This document shows positions 42,471 to 53,043 of a DNA stretch of 64,000 nucleotides, piece after piece. The notes below the pieces were generated by a model. The model was not told the origin of the DNA, ran no database searches, and saw only the letters and a list, made by a program, of their open reading frames with translations. A program made the position numbers and the translations under genes. The DNA lies in assembly GCF_033118175.1 (NCBI RefSeq), contig NC_083696.1:40161001-40225000 (forward strand), written 5' to 3'. Every line of letters starts with the position of its first letter. The first letter of the stretch is position 1. The DNA comes from Dama dama (Eukaryota; Chordata; Mammalia; Artiodactyla; Cervidae).

Positions 42471-42732
42471 GACTTCCCTGGTGGCACAGTGGATAAGAAT
42501 CTCCTGCCTGCCAATGCAGGAGACACGAGTTCAGTCTCTGGTCTGGGAAGATTCCACTTGCCACTGAGCAACGAAGCTCGTGTGCCACAACTACTGAGTC
42601 TGAGTGCCTAGAGCCTGTGCTCCTCATCAGGAGAAGCCTCCACAATCAAGAGAAGCCTGCGCACCCCCTAGTAGGGAAAGCCAGTGTGCAGCAAAGAAAA
42701 CCTAGTGCAACTAAAAATAAATTTTAAAAAAC
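42471..42732 (+). mobile_element. Long CHR-type SINE
   Basis: GACTTCCCTGGTGGCACAGT, CCACAACTACTGAGTCTGAG and TAGTAGGGAAAGCCAGTGTG with A-rich tail. Confidence 0.9.
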
Positions 42733-43044
42733 CATCACAGTCCCCACTCCAGCAGCCTGTTTCTGCACAGCAGAGAGGCTGAGGCCAGTCCATACCCTTA
42801 ACGGCAGCTTCCACAGACCCCGGCCAGCCTGCCCCCTCTGCCAAATTTCTGTGTCACCAGCAGGCTACTCAAGCCTGCTGTCACCAGAGAGCTACACAAT
42901 TACACCGTCAGCCATGGGACCTAACACTCAGGCAAGCCCCTCATTGACTGATGTCACGTTCTGCTGCCACTATCTTGAAATGCTTAATAACTGTGGAGCA
43001 AGAAGCCTTGCGTTTTTGTTTTGCACTGAGTCTGTGTATTAAGT
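42733..43044. other. Unassigned stretch
   Basis: Nothing recognised. Confidence 0.4.
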
Positions 43045-43272
43045 GAGGGCTTCCCAGGCAGCGCTAATGGTAAAGAACCCTGCCTGCCAAGGGCAGGAGA
43101 CACAAGAGGTGTGGGTTCGATCCCTGGGTCGGGAAGATCCCCTGGAGAAGGGCACAGCACCCTACTCCGATACTTTTGCCTGGAGAATCCCATGGACAGA
43201 GGAAACTGGCAGACCACAGTCAATAGGGTAGTGAAGAGTCGAACATGACTGAAGTAACTGAGCATGCGCGCA
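43045..43272 (+). mobile_element. Bov-tA SINE
   Basis: GGGCTTCCCAGGCAGCGCTA to GAGTCGAACATGACTGAAGT. Flanks CTGTGTATTA and CTGTGTGTTA are degenerate target-site repeats. Confidence 0.92.
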
Positions 43273-43693
43273 CTGTGTGTTATGTAGCCAGTCTGGGGTA
43301 GTCACACACTTCTGAAAGAGGCCTGAACCACAGCCTGGGGATAAGAACAGAAAGTGGGCTGGGCGCTGTCCCTCTGGGTCCTCAGCTCCTTCCTGTCTAC
43401 TCCCCACCCTGGCCCAGAGGTACTAGCTGCTTTTCTCATCTGTTTCTTCTGCACCCCTTCGTGAAACCTCATCTTTTACCTCTTTTAGTAATTAACCACC
43501 TTCTACTAGTCAACAGCTCTTAATGTTACATTTTTCCTGTTTCAATAACCTAAATGCTTTCTGCCTCCTGACTGATATAAGGAGATGAAGAGTAAAGTAA
43601 CAAAATAAGAAAATCTATGTTCAACAGAGAAAAAAGAAAGCAGGGGATACACGTAGTGGGTGTGAGGTCCAAGGAGGACAGCTTGCCACTGCA
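43273..43693. other. Unassigned stretch
   Basis: Nothing recognised. Confidence 0.4.
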
Positions 43694-43773
43694 TTGGGTT
43701 GGCCAAAAAGTTCATTTTGGTTTCTCTTTAAGATGTGATGGAAAATCTTAATGAACTTTCTTGCCAGCCTAAC
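43694..43773. mobile_element. Mariner-derived MITE, hairpin-forming (80 bp)
   Basis: TTGGGTTGGCCAAAAAGTTC at the left pairs with GAACTTTCTTGCCAGCCTAA at the right, with a short central loop. The type belongs to ruminant mariner MITEs. The left arm resembles the ruminant miR-2284 family. Confidence 0.85.
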
Positions 43774-44149
43774 AAACGGGGGTCAGAGAAGGCATCCCAG
43801 AGAAGGATGTCAGGCTGAAAACACACATTTGGCTCCTCATGTCCGATTCCAACTGAGATGAAGAGGAAATGTAAAAATAGGGTCCAAACTGCATCACATG
43901 AATGAAAAATTCACCATCCAAGTCCAGAAACACTCCCAAATTTCCTGTTAGGCTCACAAGGCAAGCGGAGTCAGCATCTTGTAAAGACAGAGACAGCTCA
44001 TCTCTGGATCACCCACTGCTTTCTCTCCCTTTTCTGTCCCTTCTCTTCAGGGAACTGGAAGAGTGGTAAACAGGGAAGAGACCTCTCTTGCCAAAATCTG
44101 TTAATCTTCATCAGTGTTTCTCTTTGCTCAAGAAAAATCATGTCATTCA
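43774..44149. other. Unassigned stretch
   Basis: Nothing recognised. Confidence 0.4.
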
Positions 44150-44325
44150 TTCACTCATTAATCACTTAGAAAGCATGTTTTGAGCACCTCCTATGTGCCT
44201 CACCCCATACTAAGCACTCTGGAGGGTATGATGTAGAAGACACAGTCTCTGTCTTCAAAAAAATTACAGTCTAACAGGAGAGGATAAGAGGGATAAGATA
44301 TGTCTATGCAAGTATTACTCAAAGC
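44150..44325 (-). mobile_element. L2-type LINE remnant
   Basis: TTTTGAGCACCTCCTATGTG, CATACTAAGCACTCTGGAGG and TACAGTCTAACAGGAGAGGA follow the L2 3' consensus order. Confidence 0.6.
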
Positions 44326-44331
44326 TAAGAA

Positions 44332-44475
44332 GGACAGGGCATTCCATGGTGATGCAGTGGTTAGGACTCCACACTTCCACTGCAAGGGGCCAGAGTTCGA
44401 CCCCTGGTAGCAAAGCTAGATCCCACAAGTCATGTGGCAAGTGGCAAGCACTCAAAAAATAAATAAATAAAATGA
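44332..44475 (+). mobile_element. CHR-2-type SINE
   Basis: GGGCATTCCATGGTGATGCA head (diverged), GTTCGACCCCTGGTAGCAAA and (AATA)n tail; A-rich runs follow to 44517. Confidence 0.88.
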
Positions 44476-44517
44476 ATTTTTTAAAAAAAACACTCCTAAA
44501 AAAAAAAAACAAAACAC

Positions 44518-44769
44518 TCCTTAGGGAGGTGTTGGGAATGAAAGTTAAAAAAAACTAAGATGGACAGCAAGAGAACTGGATAGCAGAATATGAATTCCAG
44601 AGATTCTGGCAGATGAAACTCAGCTTGACTTGAACAAGATGAACTCTTCAATTCAGTTCTAGTAGACAATACTGAGAAGCTATGCTAAAAAAGCAGACCA
44701 TGGATTTCAAACAGGGATGGATTTGGAGCTAGGGCAGAAGTCCATCACAGTAGAAGCGGGGTGAAATAT
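44518..44769. other. Unassigned spacer
   Basis: Nothing recognised. Confidence 0.35.
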
Positions 44770-44852
44770 ACTGGGTTGGCCCAAAATTTCACACGAGTTT
44801 TTCTGTAAGATGGTATGAAAAAACTCAAATGAAATTTTAGGCCAACCCCCAA
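44770..44852. mobile_element. Second mariner-derived MITE, hairpin-forming
   Basis: CTGGGTTGGCCCAAAATTTC at the left pairs with GAAATTTTAGGCCAACCCCC at the right. The inner arms (GAGTTTTTCTG / AAAAAACTCAAATG) also pair. Differs from the 43.7-kb copy in its inner arms. Confidence 0.85.
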
Positions 44853-44986
44853 TATTTCTTTCTGTGGAAGGCAAGGTAGCTACAACATTTTCAGTTCTGC
44901 TGGGATAGGAGGAATAGGTATGGGCAGATAGCTTGTGTTTTTTTCATTGAATTCATGTTTGTTCCAGGCTAGGATTACACAGAGGA

Positions 44987-45199
44987 CTTCCCCGAAGGCT
45001 TAGCAGGTAAGGAATCCGCCTGCAGTGCAGGAGACACACAAGAGGCAGGTTCGATCCTGGGTGAGGAAGATTCCCTGGAGAAGGAAATGGCAGCTCACGC
45101 CAGTACTCTTGCCTGGAAAATCCCATAGACAGAGGAGCCTGGCAGGTTACAGTCCATGGGGTCACAAAGAGCCAACCACAACTGAACAAGAGGCGCAGA
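44987..45199 (+). mobile_element. Bov-tA SINE with target-site duplication
   Basis: CTTCCCCGAAGGCTTAGCAG to ACCACAACTGAACAAGAGGC. ATTACACAGAGGA (44974) and AATACACGGAGGA (45200) flank it. Confidence 0.92.
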
Positions 45200-45212
45200 A
45201 ATACACGGAGGA

Positions 45213-45861
45213 ATAAGACGGCAGCAAAGACCAGCAGTGGTTAACACCGAACGATGGTGCTGAGCCATAAAGGAGAGAGACTTTCTTACCAGGGGAGGTT
45301 AGCAACCAAATGACCACACTCAACTGCAAGGTGCAAATTGAAGGATGAGTAGGAAGGTTATTTTCCAGGCAGTCAAGAAAGAGGGACGTAGTCCAGCCAT
45401 CGGAAATGTGTGTAAAGACACAGAGACATGAAAATAAGAAACAGTCTAGGAGAAGGCAAGTAGATAAGCATGTTAGAACACAGGGAATATATGAAGAAGT
45501 GTTAGGACAAGAGGTTTAAAAAACTGGAAGGGATTTTTTTAATTATGGCCTTGGGGTGTCATGCTAAGGAGATGGGTATGAGGTCAATCTGTCGATAAAA
45601 ATCTAATCAGCCTACTGATTCCCAGAGTTGATTTGCTAGCAATTTCAACTCTGACCTAGAAGGGAAGAGGAACTAACAAAGGATGCTGAGAAGAAGAATG
45701 ATATGGTAGCTGGCGTGAGGAAGGAACACAGAAACGTTCAGATTCAAGGAATTCAATAAATAACCTGCTGCTTCCTGCCTAAGTCTGAATGGTTTGAGAA
45801 ATGAAACAAAATCTGCACAAAAATCAAAATACCATCTTTTTTGCAGATGAATCTGATATTG
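45213..45861. other. Unassigned stretch
   Basis: GA-rich in part; no gene or repeat recognised. Confidence 0.4.
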
Positions 45862-45874
45862 AAGAATGTAGCTT

Positions 45875-46081
45875 TGGGACTTCTGGCGGTCTAGTGGCTA
45901 AGACTCTGCACTCCCAATGCAGGGGACCTGGGTTAGAACCCTGGCCGGGGAACTGGATCCCACATGCCACAACTAGGTGTTTGCATACCACAGCTAAAGA
46001 TCCCACATGCTGCAATGAAGATGGAAGATTCCGCATGCTGCAACTAAGACCTGGCACAGCCAAATAAATAAATTTTTAAAA
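45875..46081 (+). mobile_element. CHR-type SINE with perfect 13-bp target-site duplication
   Basis: GGGACTTCTGGCGGTCTAGT head, AGAACCCTGGCCGGGGAACT and three CATGCTGCAA-like motifs. AAGAATGTAGCTT at 45862-45874 and 46082-46094. Confidence 0.93.
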
Positions 46082-46207
46082 AAGAATGTAGCTTATATCT
46101 AATCAGGACAGCTTGATTCATGTGCCAGTCATAATGGCCAGGGGATGAAATTACTCTGCTTAACAAGGCCAAGGTCCTGACCCAGTTGGACTGAAAGAGA
46201 GATAGGC

Positions 46208-46414
46208 CTGCATGTGAGTGTCTTCAGTCGTGTCTGATCCTTTGTGACCCACCAGGTTCTTCTGTCCATGAGATTTTCTGGGCAAGAATACTAGAATGTG
46301 TTGCCATGCCCTCCTCCAGGGGATCTTCCCAAGCTAGGGATCGAACCCACATCTCTTATATCTCCTGCCTTGGCAGGCAGGTTCTTTACCACTAGCACCA
46401 CCTGGAAAGCCCCA
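46208..46414 (-). mobile_element. Bov-tA SINE with 10-bp target-site duplication
   Basis: GTCTTCAGTCGTGTCTGATC to GCACCACCTGGAAAGCCCC. AGAGATAGGC at 46198-46207 and 46415-46424. Confidence 0.93.
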
Positions 46415-46424
46415 AGAGATAGGC

Positions 46425-47049
46425 ATTCTCCTTTGGAAATTCGAGCTACTGTTACCAAAAAAGAGAAGGATGGATTGTAGGCAGCAAAACAATCACATTT
46501 GTTCTATACTTTGTGTGTGTGTTTGTTTAAAGATCCATAAGCTGCGATGAGAAAAGGTTGAAAGAAACCCTGAATTTTGATGCCGCTTTGAGCAAATCCC
46601 TTTCTCTTTCTGAATCTCAAGTGCTTTCTCTCCTTAACAAAGCACTATAAAATAAGACTTCTCCTGGCCCATTCCCTGCCTCAGGAATGCTGGGCTCATA
46701 AATGAGATCATGTCTGTAAAGCTCTATGATCTTCTTGAAGACAAATGCTATATAAATATATAGGGTTATTAGCCAAGTTGCTCACAAACAAGTCTATGCA
46801 TGAGGGCATTGAAAGGCAAATAGGACCAGGGGAGGGCAATAGTGAAACAGCAAGACACTGCAGTACTTGCCCCCATGTCCTCTGCCTGCCTTTGTCTGCG
46901 GAAAACTTTACTCAAAGAATAAATTTAATCAGAGAAAGGATAAATGCAGTAACAAAGGAAAGCAGTCAAAGGAGACCAAATAGTAATAGTATACTCATTA
47001 AGCATAGTCAAGGACCTTTAGTTCCTTTTCAAGGGCCATAGATAATATT
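46425..47049. other. Unassigned stretch
   Basis: A 98-codon plus frame (46745-47041) has no domain. The right part may be U3 of the LTR that follows. Confidence 0.4.
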
Positions 47050-47505
47050 CTGAGTCATATCCTATGAGCCATCTTATAGATACTGAAGCCCCACTGGTGG
47101 AAGAAGTTAACTGCATGATGACCAGACTGTAGCCATGACATGAGCAGCCACAATTCTGAGAACTGGCCTCGAGGAAATGGAAACAAAGCAACCCTGGAAC
47201 TGAAGATAAACTGTACCTAAAACAACCAAGTTGACGTTTGTCAGACCAGCACGTGACCAACTTCCAGATGACTGTCAGAGCTGACTGTGCCGTTTCTGCA
47301 TATAGCCCCCTCTCTCTGTCTATAAAATTTCTTATCCCCTGTTTGTTGGTGTGTGTGTGCTGGGGCGGGGAGTTGGCCTTTGGACAGATGTCTGACCTCC
47401 CCTGCAGTTGCCAGCATCTGAAATAAAGCAAACTTTTCTTTCTACCAACATGGCATGTTCACTGGCTTTTGAGCGCTGAGCAACCAGACCCCACCTTTTG
47501 GTAAC
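47050..47505 (+). mobile_element. Solo LTR, ERV class I-like
   Basis: LTR signals appear in order: TATA-type CTATAAAATTTCTTATCCCC, polyadenylation AATAAAGC near 47421, then U5 CTTTTCTTTCTACCAACATG and the end GAGCGCTGAGCAACCAGACC...GGTAACA. No internal retroviral genes adjoin it. The left edge is uncertain. Confidence 0.6.
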
Positions 47506-47632
47506 AATAGAACTCATTGTTTTCAAGGGCCATTTGATTCTTTTGTTTCTATGATATCCAGTGTCTCACAATTAACTTCCTCCCAACACCCACAGACTAC
47601 TAAGAGGGCCAGTTTGCCAATTTAGGCTCCCT

Positions 47633-47849
47633 AGCATGCATGCTTCCTTAGTCGCTTCAGTTTTATTCAACTCTTCGTAACTGTATGGCCTGTAGGCTGC
47701 CAGGCTACTCTGTCCATGGGATTCTCCAGGCAAGAATACTGGAGTGGGTTTTCATGCCCTCCTCCAGGGGATCTTCCCCACCCAGGGACCAAAGCTGTGT
47801 CTCCTGCATTGCAGGCAGATTCTTTACTGCTGAGCCACTGGGGAAGCCC
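47633..47849 (-). mobile_element. Bov-tA SINE with 9-bp target-site duplication
   Basis: CTTAGTCGCTTCAGTTTTAT to GAGCCACTGGGGAAGCCC. AGGCTCCCT at 47624-47632 and 47850-47858. Confidence 0.93.
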
Positions 47850-47959
47850 AGGCTCCCTGGAATGATGGGTTAAAACATTTGGAGAGCAAAGCCAATAAAA
47901 TGCCAAGCTATGGCCATGTTGGAGTTTTTTTCAGAAAGATAACTAAAAGGGAATCCTGT

Positions 47960-48650
47960 TTGGGTTCTAAATATTGACGGTTTTTGATCTCCAGTGGCCT
48001 CAGCCTGCAATGGCTTGGAGCGAGGCTTGGATTCCCAGCCAGAGATTGCGGCTGGGTCGCAGCAGTGAAAGCATTAGATCCTAGCCACTAGACCAGTGGT
48101 CAGTGACAAGGGCCCTAAACCTTTGGTTTTGCAGAAAATGATTTCCACAAAGACAGAAAGTGGTGAAGCAAGTATAGTATTTACTAGGAGAGAACAAAGT
48201 ACAGTATGTGTGGATAGACACATTGGCGGACTCAGAGGGAGAGTCCCTGAGCGGTAGCCTCATGGTGGTTTGAATTACTTTTATGGGGTGTTTCTTCTAG
48301 GTTTCCTTTGGCCAGTTATTACGATTTCCTGGTTCACAGTCCATATTTGGTATATCTCAGGGTCTTCCCATGTGTGCTCATGAGTTTCTAAGCCAAGCTG
48401 AATTTTACTGAAAAGGCATCTGAGTAGAACATCCCTTGACATGATTTCCCTTTGGCCTCCAAGGAGCCTTTCTGCACATGTGTGGTAGGGGAGGTCTCCT
48501 GACTTCCGGAAGGATAAATATGTTGTCTGAGAAGGGCTCAGTCGCCTCCCTTAATTGCCCTGCTATTCTTAGAGTTTCAATCAATAGAGAACGATTCTCT
48601 AACTGCTTTACCCTGGGGGGCGCCCATCTGCCTCCTGCCTCAGCTTTCAC
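47960..48650 (-). mobile_element. Ruminant BTLTR-type LTR (ERV), antisense
   Basis: The order GATTCCCAGCCAGAGATTGC, CAGCAGTGAAAGCATTAGAT, GATTTCCACAAAGACAGAAA, TAGTATTTACTAGGAGAGAA and GGATAGACACATTGGCGGAC matches ruminant LTR copies I recognise. No viral coding sequence adjoins. Confidence 0.55.
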
Positions 48651-48690
48651 TGGCTGAGTGACTGAACTGAACTGAACTGAACTGAATACA
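48646..48690 (+). mobile_element. BovB tail with GAACT repeats
   Basis: GGCTGAGTGACTGAACTGAA with further ACTGAACTGA units: the short terminal repeat of BovB. Confidence 0.7.
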
Positions 48691-48742
48691 TTCATCAAGA
48701 TTCCCACATGCACAGTTTTTAAAAAAAAAATCTGGAGTTCAA

Positions 48743-48862
48743 CTTGTTTTAATTTTTATTTTTTTGGCCAACATGCGGGATCTTAGTTCTTAGACCAGGG
48801 ATTGAACTCTGCTGCCTGCATTGGCGGCCCAGAGTCTTAACCACTGGGCTGCCAGGGAAATC
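48743..48862 (-). mobile_element. CHR-2-type SINE with perfect 12-bp target-site duplication
   Basis: TTTTTGGCCAACATGCGGGA to GGGCTGCCAGGGAAATC. TCTGGAGTTCAA at 48731-48742 and 48863-48874. Confidence 0.93.
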
Positions 48863-48874
48863 TCTGGAGTTCAA

Positions 48875-49739
48875 TTTAAAAAGGAAAGAGTTCTTCTACC
48901 TTATGTTAGATTTCATAAGAAGGAGGAAGAGGAGGTGGAGGATGGAGAAAGGGGAAAGAGGAAGGGAAGACTTTGTTTCTGGCCTTCTCTTCTGCCTCTT
49001 TGAAACCATGGATTTCAGACCTTAGAGGTCAACCTAGCTGCCTCTCCACTTACTTTGTTTAGTTACATATGGATGGTGAAGACCAAGGAAGTAAACTAAA
49101 TTTTTCTAAGCTTATGTGTTCATTTAGTAGGATAGCAGGGGCTGGGGTCCAGGTTTCTACCTCCCAGTTTAGGACTCTTCATATTTAATCATCCTGTTTC
49201 CTTTCCAGTTTTAGGAACTTGAATATGTCATGTTGCCTCTAAGATCTTAGCTGTCTGATCTATAGAATGCACATGGAACCTAATCTGACTAAAGATGGCT
49301 AGGAAATATGATTTCTTGTGGTACCTTCCAGTTTTTAATCAACCAGTCAACAAATATTTTTAAAGACCTAATGGCAAGTAATGAAGTATCTAGCCAGAAG
49401 TAATGTAAACAAAAAGACTTTATTATCCTCTCATAACAAGAAGTCAGAGGTACATCCAGCGGCTGGTATTAGTTTAGTGATTTAATGATGCTGTGATGGA
49501 CCTAGGCAACTCTCTCTATCTGGTGCCTCATGTGTAGTTTTGGCTTCTTAGCTGCATCAGTGTTGCCTCATGGTTGCTAGATGGCTTCTGCAATCCAGAC
49601 ATCACAGTGCTTTTCATACTTTCACTTCATCCTTTCAAAATACAAAATACAAACATGTGATGAGGTACTTTGACTTTGTGACCATGTTACTTGTGGTTCT
49701 TTTGTAGATAGAGTATCAAATTGAGGAAAATCATTCCCT
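48875..49739. other. Unassigned stretch with a GA-rich patch
   Basis: Purine-rich at 48917-48970. No gene or recognised repeat. Confidence 0.4.
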
Positions 49740-50695
49740 TCAGAGTTGATTAAAGTTTTTTTGTTTAAAATATGAATGAGTGTGAAACTCTGTCAAAGGT
49801 TTTATTCTACATTGATTGAGATCACATGACTCATATGAATTATTTCTCGTATTGAGTTTATGTAGTCAATAACAGGGATCAATTTAAAATGTTGAACCAG
49901 CCTTGCATTTCTGGGGGAAAAAGTCTCATTTGGTTAAGCTATCTTACTTTTTAAAAATATTGCTGGGCTTGAACTGCCAATATTTTGTTAGAAAAAAGGA
50001 TGTTGATGTTCCTGTAATTTTTGTTCTCTTTTAATCTCTTGGAGTGAGGATTACTCTGACCTTATATTGTGAATTAAGAAGTATTCCCTTCTTTAAATTT
50101 TTTGAAAAAGTTTATATAAGATTGGTATGATTTCTTTCTAAAATAGTTGATAAAATTTACTAGTGAAACCATCCAGGAACCAAAAAAGATACAGGGCTAT
50201 TCAGATGATTTTTTCTCACGTCAATTTTGAGAAATTGTGTTTTTCTAAGTTTTCCCATCCCATCTAAATAATTGAAATTAACAGCATGAAGTTGTTCATA
50301 ATGTTTTCTTATTATTAAAAAATTTTTTTGTAGATTCTGTAAGGAAGTTCTTCTATTCTCCATTTTGATTATTTGGGTTTTCTTTCTTTTTTTCCCAATC
50401 AGTCTCACTAGGAGTTTATTAATATTTCCAAAGAACCAAATTGTGGCTTTGCTAATTTTGTTTAACCTATTTTTAAAAACTTCTTCTACTTGCTGTGGTT
50501 TTAATTTTCTTTTCTTATCCTAAATTCTTAAGATGAAACTTAGATAATTGATTTCAAACTTTTTCCCTTTACTAAAATAAGCATTTAAAAGTATAAATAT
50601 CTCAGTGAGTACAACTTTAGCTGCATTACATGAATTTTGATGTATTGTATTTTCATTTCCATTCTATTTGAAGTTTTTTTAAAGTCACTCATTTT
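49740..50695 (-). mobile_element. Ancient L1 (L1M-type) ORF2 region
   Basis: Antisense ORF2 phrases in order: TTGATTGAGATCACATGACT, TGTTGAACCAGCCTTGCATT, TGAAACCATCCAGGAACC, CCAAAGAACCAAATTGTGGC and GCTGCATTACATGAATTTTG. All are heavily diverged with no open frame. Confidence 0.8.
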
Positions 50696-50701
50696 TTTTT
50701 T

Positions 50702-50824
50702 CCTTAAATCTTTTTTTGGCTGTGCCTCACAACATGTGAGATCTTAGTTCCCCTACCAAGGATGGAACCCAAGCCCTCTGCATTGCAACGTGGATTCTTA
50801 ACCACTGGACTACCAGGGAAGTCT
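50702..50824 (-). mobile_element. CHR-2-type SINE
   Basis: TTTTTGGCTGTGCCTCACAA to CTGGACTACCAGGGAAGTCT. Confidence 0.9.
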
Positions 50825-50979
50825 CTGAAATGTTTTCTAATGCCCTGAGAACTGTGGCAGGCATAAAGCACTCAGTAAGAGTTGGCTCCTATTAACTTAC
50901 TTTTTTGTTTCTCCTGTTAATAAGCGAGAATAAGTCCATGGCTCACCTGACAATTGTGTTTCTCCCTTCTGCAGAGCTT

Positions 50980-51115
50980 CTTTGCTGTATCCACTGCCTG
51001 AAGCCCTACTACTTCATAGAGGCCCAGACTTCATCCCTCTTATCATTAATTCCTACTCATCTTGAAGGTGTGACCTCAAACATCATTTCCTCAAAGAAAC
51101 TGTCCCAAATGACCA
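50980..51115 (+). mobile_element. L2-type LINE 3' end
   Basis: 'attcctactcatcttgaaggtgtgacctcaaacatcatttcctc' then AAAGAAACTGTCCCAAATGA parallels the L2 end. Confidence 0.6.
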
Positions 51116-51247
51116 AAACAGGGCTGGTCCTCTCATGTACTGGGTTGAATAGTGTCCCCCAAAAGTTCATGTCAACCTGGAACTTATGAACATGACCTTA
51201 TTTGGAAATAGGATCTTTGCAGATATAATCATGTTGAGAAGAGATTT

Positions 51248-51416
51248 AGGGACTTCCCTGGGGGTCCAGGGGTCAAGACTTTGCCTTCCAATGCAGGGGG
51301 TATGGGTTCCATTCCTGGTCAGGGAGCTAAGATCCCACACTGCTTTGTGGCCAAAAAGCCAAAAGGTAAACCAGAAGCAATGTGGTAACAAGTCCAATTA
51401 AGACTTAAGAAGAAAA
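51248..51416 (+). mobile_element. CHR-2-type SINE nested in the LTR
   Basis: GGGACTTCCCTGGGGGTCCA, TTCCATTCCTGGTCAGGGAG and GTAACAAGTCCAATTAAGAC. Confidence 0.92.
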
Positions 51417-51441
51417 CAAATGAAGAGACTATATTGGATTG

Positions 51442-51469
51442 GTTGGGGTGGGGGAGGGGAGAGAGGGGC
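51442..51469 (+). repeat. G-rich run with quadruplex potential
   Basis: GGGGTGGGGGAGGGGAGAGA followed by GGGG gives four G-runs of four or more bases with short loops. Confidence 0.7.
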
Positions 51470-51866
51470 TAAACCCAATATGACTGCTGTCCTTTTAAGA
51501 AGAGGAGAGTTTGGAGAGACACACAGGAGAACTTCATGTGACAACAAAGACAGAGATGGGAGTGACGCTTCTACAAATGCCGAAGACTGTGAGCAATAAC
51601 CAGAAGCTAAGAAAGCACAAGGACGGATCATCTCCTATTCTCTTCACAGAGAGCATGGTCCTGCCAACACCTTGACTTCAGACTGTGAGCCTCCAAAACT
51701 GTGAAAGAATACATTTCTATCATTTTAAGCCACCCAGGTGGGATAACTTGTTATGATAGTTCTAGGAAACTAGTGAACCATGTTCTATGTTTCATCCTTT
51801 ACACTTTTCCTTCCTAGCTCTTATCAGATTATTGTTGTTTATGAATTATCAAGAACTAGTTTTAAA

Positions 51867-52073
51867 TTTTTTATTTTATTTTATTTACTTATTTGGCTGT
51901 GTCGGGCTTTAGTTGCAGCCTGTAGAATCTTTGCTGGGGCACATGGTCTTCTCTCTAATTGCAGCATGAGGTCTTGGTTGTCTCCCAGCACATGGGATCT
52001 TAGTTCCCTGACCAGGGATCAAACCCGAGTCCCCTGCATTGGAAGTCCAACCCCTGAACCACCAGGGAAGCCC
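51867..52073 (-). mobile_element. Long CHR-type SINE, internally shortened
   Basis: TTATTTGGCTGTGTCGGGCT, GGGGCACATGGTCTTCTCTC and CTGAACCACCAGGGAAGCCCC. The last bovid SINE before the ENTPD4 promoter. Confidence 0.9.
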
Positions 52074-52762
52074 CATCAATAAGTATTGATGATGTGATAA
52101 TACTATTCTGGCTTTTAGTAGAGGCCTTCTTAAGAGAGAGACTACTGTAATAAGAACCAGTATCTCAAACTGTAAGGACTTTGAAAGGCACATAATTTCG
52201 AGGGGGCCTGGCCCTAAAATCACAGCATCTTCGTGACCAACTACCTCAGCTTCTTAAAACAAATCTTGGGTAGAAGTCACAGAGGTTTCTAATGTGTAAT
52301 CTGTCCAAACTGGTCATTTTTAAAAATAACAACCAATTGCCATAAAAGGGCACTGAAGGAGGAGTCAGAACAACTGGTCTTGTTTCCCCCTCTGTCTCAG
52401 GGCCTTTGGGCAGGACATCCAAGCCCTCAGGGTTCCAGGTTCCTCAACAGAAAAAGGAGGAGGTTTCGTCTAGACTGTAACTATGGCCCCTTTGTTGGAA
52501 CATTCTGTGGCTTTATGATTCTAGTATGGAGTAACAATTAAAAGATAGTATTACTTCTAAAGCAGGAGCCTCCTTGGTCACTGCTAGCCTTCTTCCATGA
52601 ACAGTATCCGAATCCAGGAATGAAGCGTTACCACAAGATTTAACCGAAGCAGGTGCTGGACCAAGGATTCTGCTTAAAATATATAGCTACTAGTTTTGTC
52701 TAAGCTTCTTTTACTTGACACAATGAGTAGACATTTCTAGAACTCTCATTTTAAAAAAATAT
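52074..52762. other. Unassigned stretch
   Basis: Single-copy by eye. No gene recognised. Confidence 0.4.
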
Positions 52763-52774
52763 ATTAAAGTGGCT

Positions 52775-53031
52775 GAAGCTCCAATACTTTGGCCACCTGA
52801 TGCAAAGAGCTGACTCATTAGAAAAGGCCCTGATGCTGGGAAAGATTGAAGGCAGGAGGAGAAGGGGCTGACAGAGGATGAGATGATTCGATGACAACAC
52901 CGACTCAATGGACTTGAGTTTGAGCAAGTTTCAGGAGATGGCGAAAAATAGGGAAGCCTGGAGTGCTGCAGTCTATGGGGTCACAAAAAGTCGGATGCTA
53001 CTGAGTGACTGAACAATAACAATAATAACAA
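52775..53031 (+). mobile_element. BovB 3' end with perfect 12-bp target-site duplication
   Basis: CTCCAATACTTTGGCCACCT, AAAGATTGAAGGCAGGAGGA and GGGGTCACAAAAAGTCGGAT. ATTAAAGTGGCT at 52763-52774 and 53032-53043. It lies about 650 bases upstream of the ENTPD4 CpG island. Confidence 0.94.
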
Positions 53032-53043
53032 ATTAAAGTGGCT

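Larger units (their letters stand above)
51130..51785 (+). mobile_element. MLT-like LTR interrupted by a CHR-2 SINE
   Basis: GGGTTGAATAGTGTCCCCCA, TTATTTGGAAATAGGATCTT, after the SINE CCCAATATGACTGCTGTCCT, then CATTTTAAGCCACCCAGGTG and AGGAAACTAGTGAAC. Confidence 0.62.
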
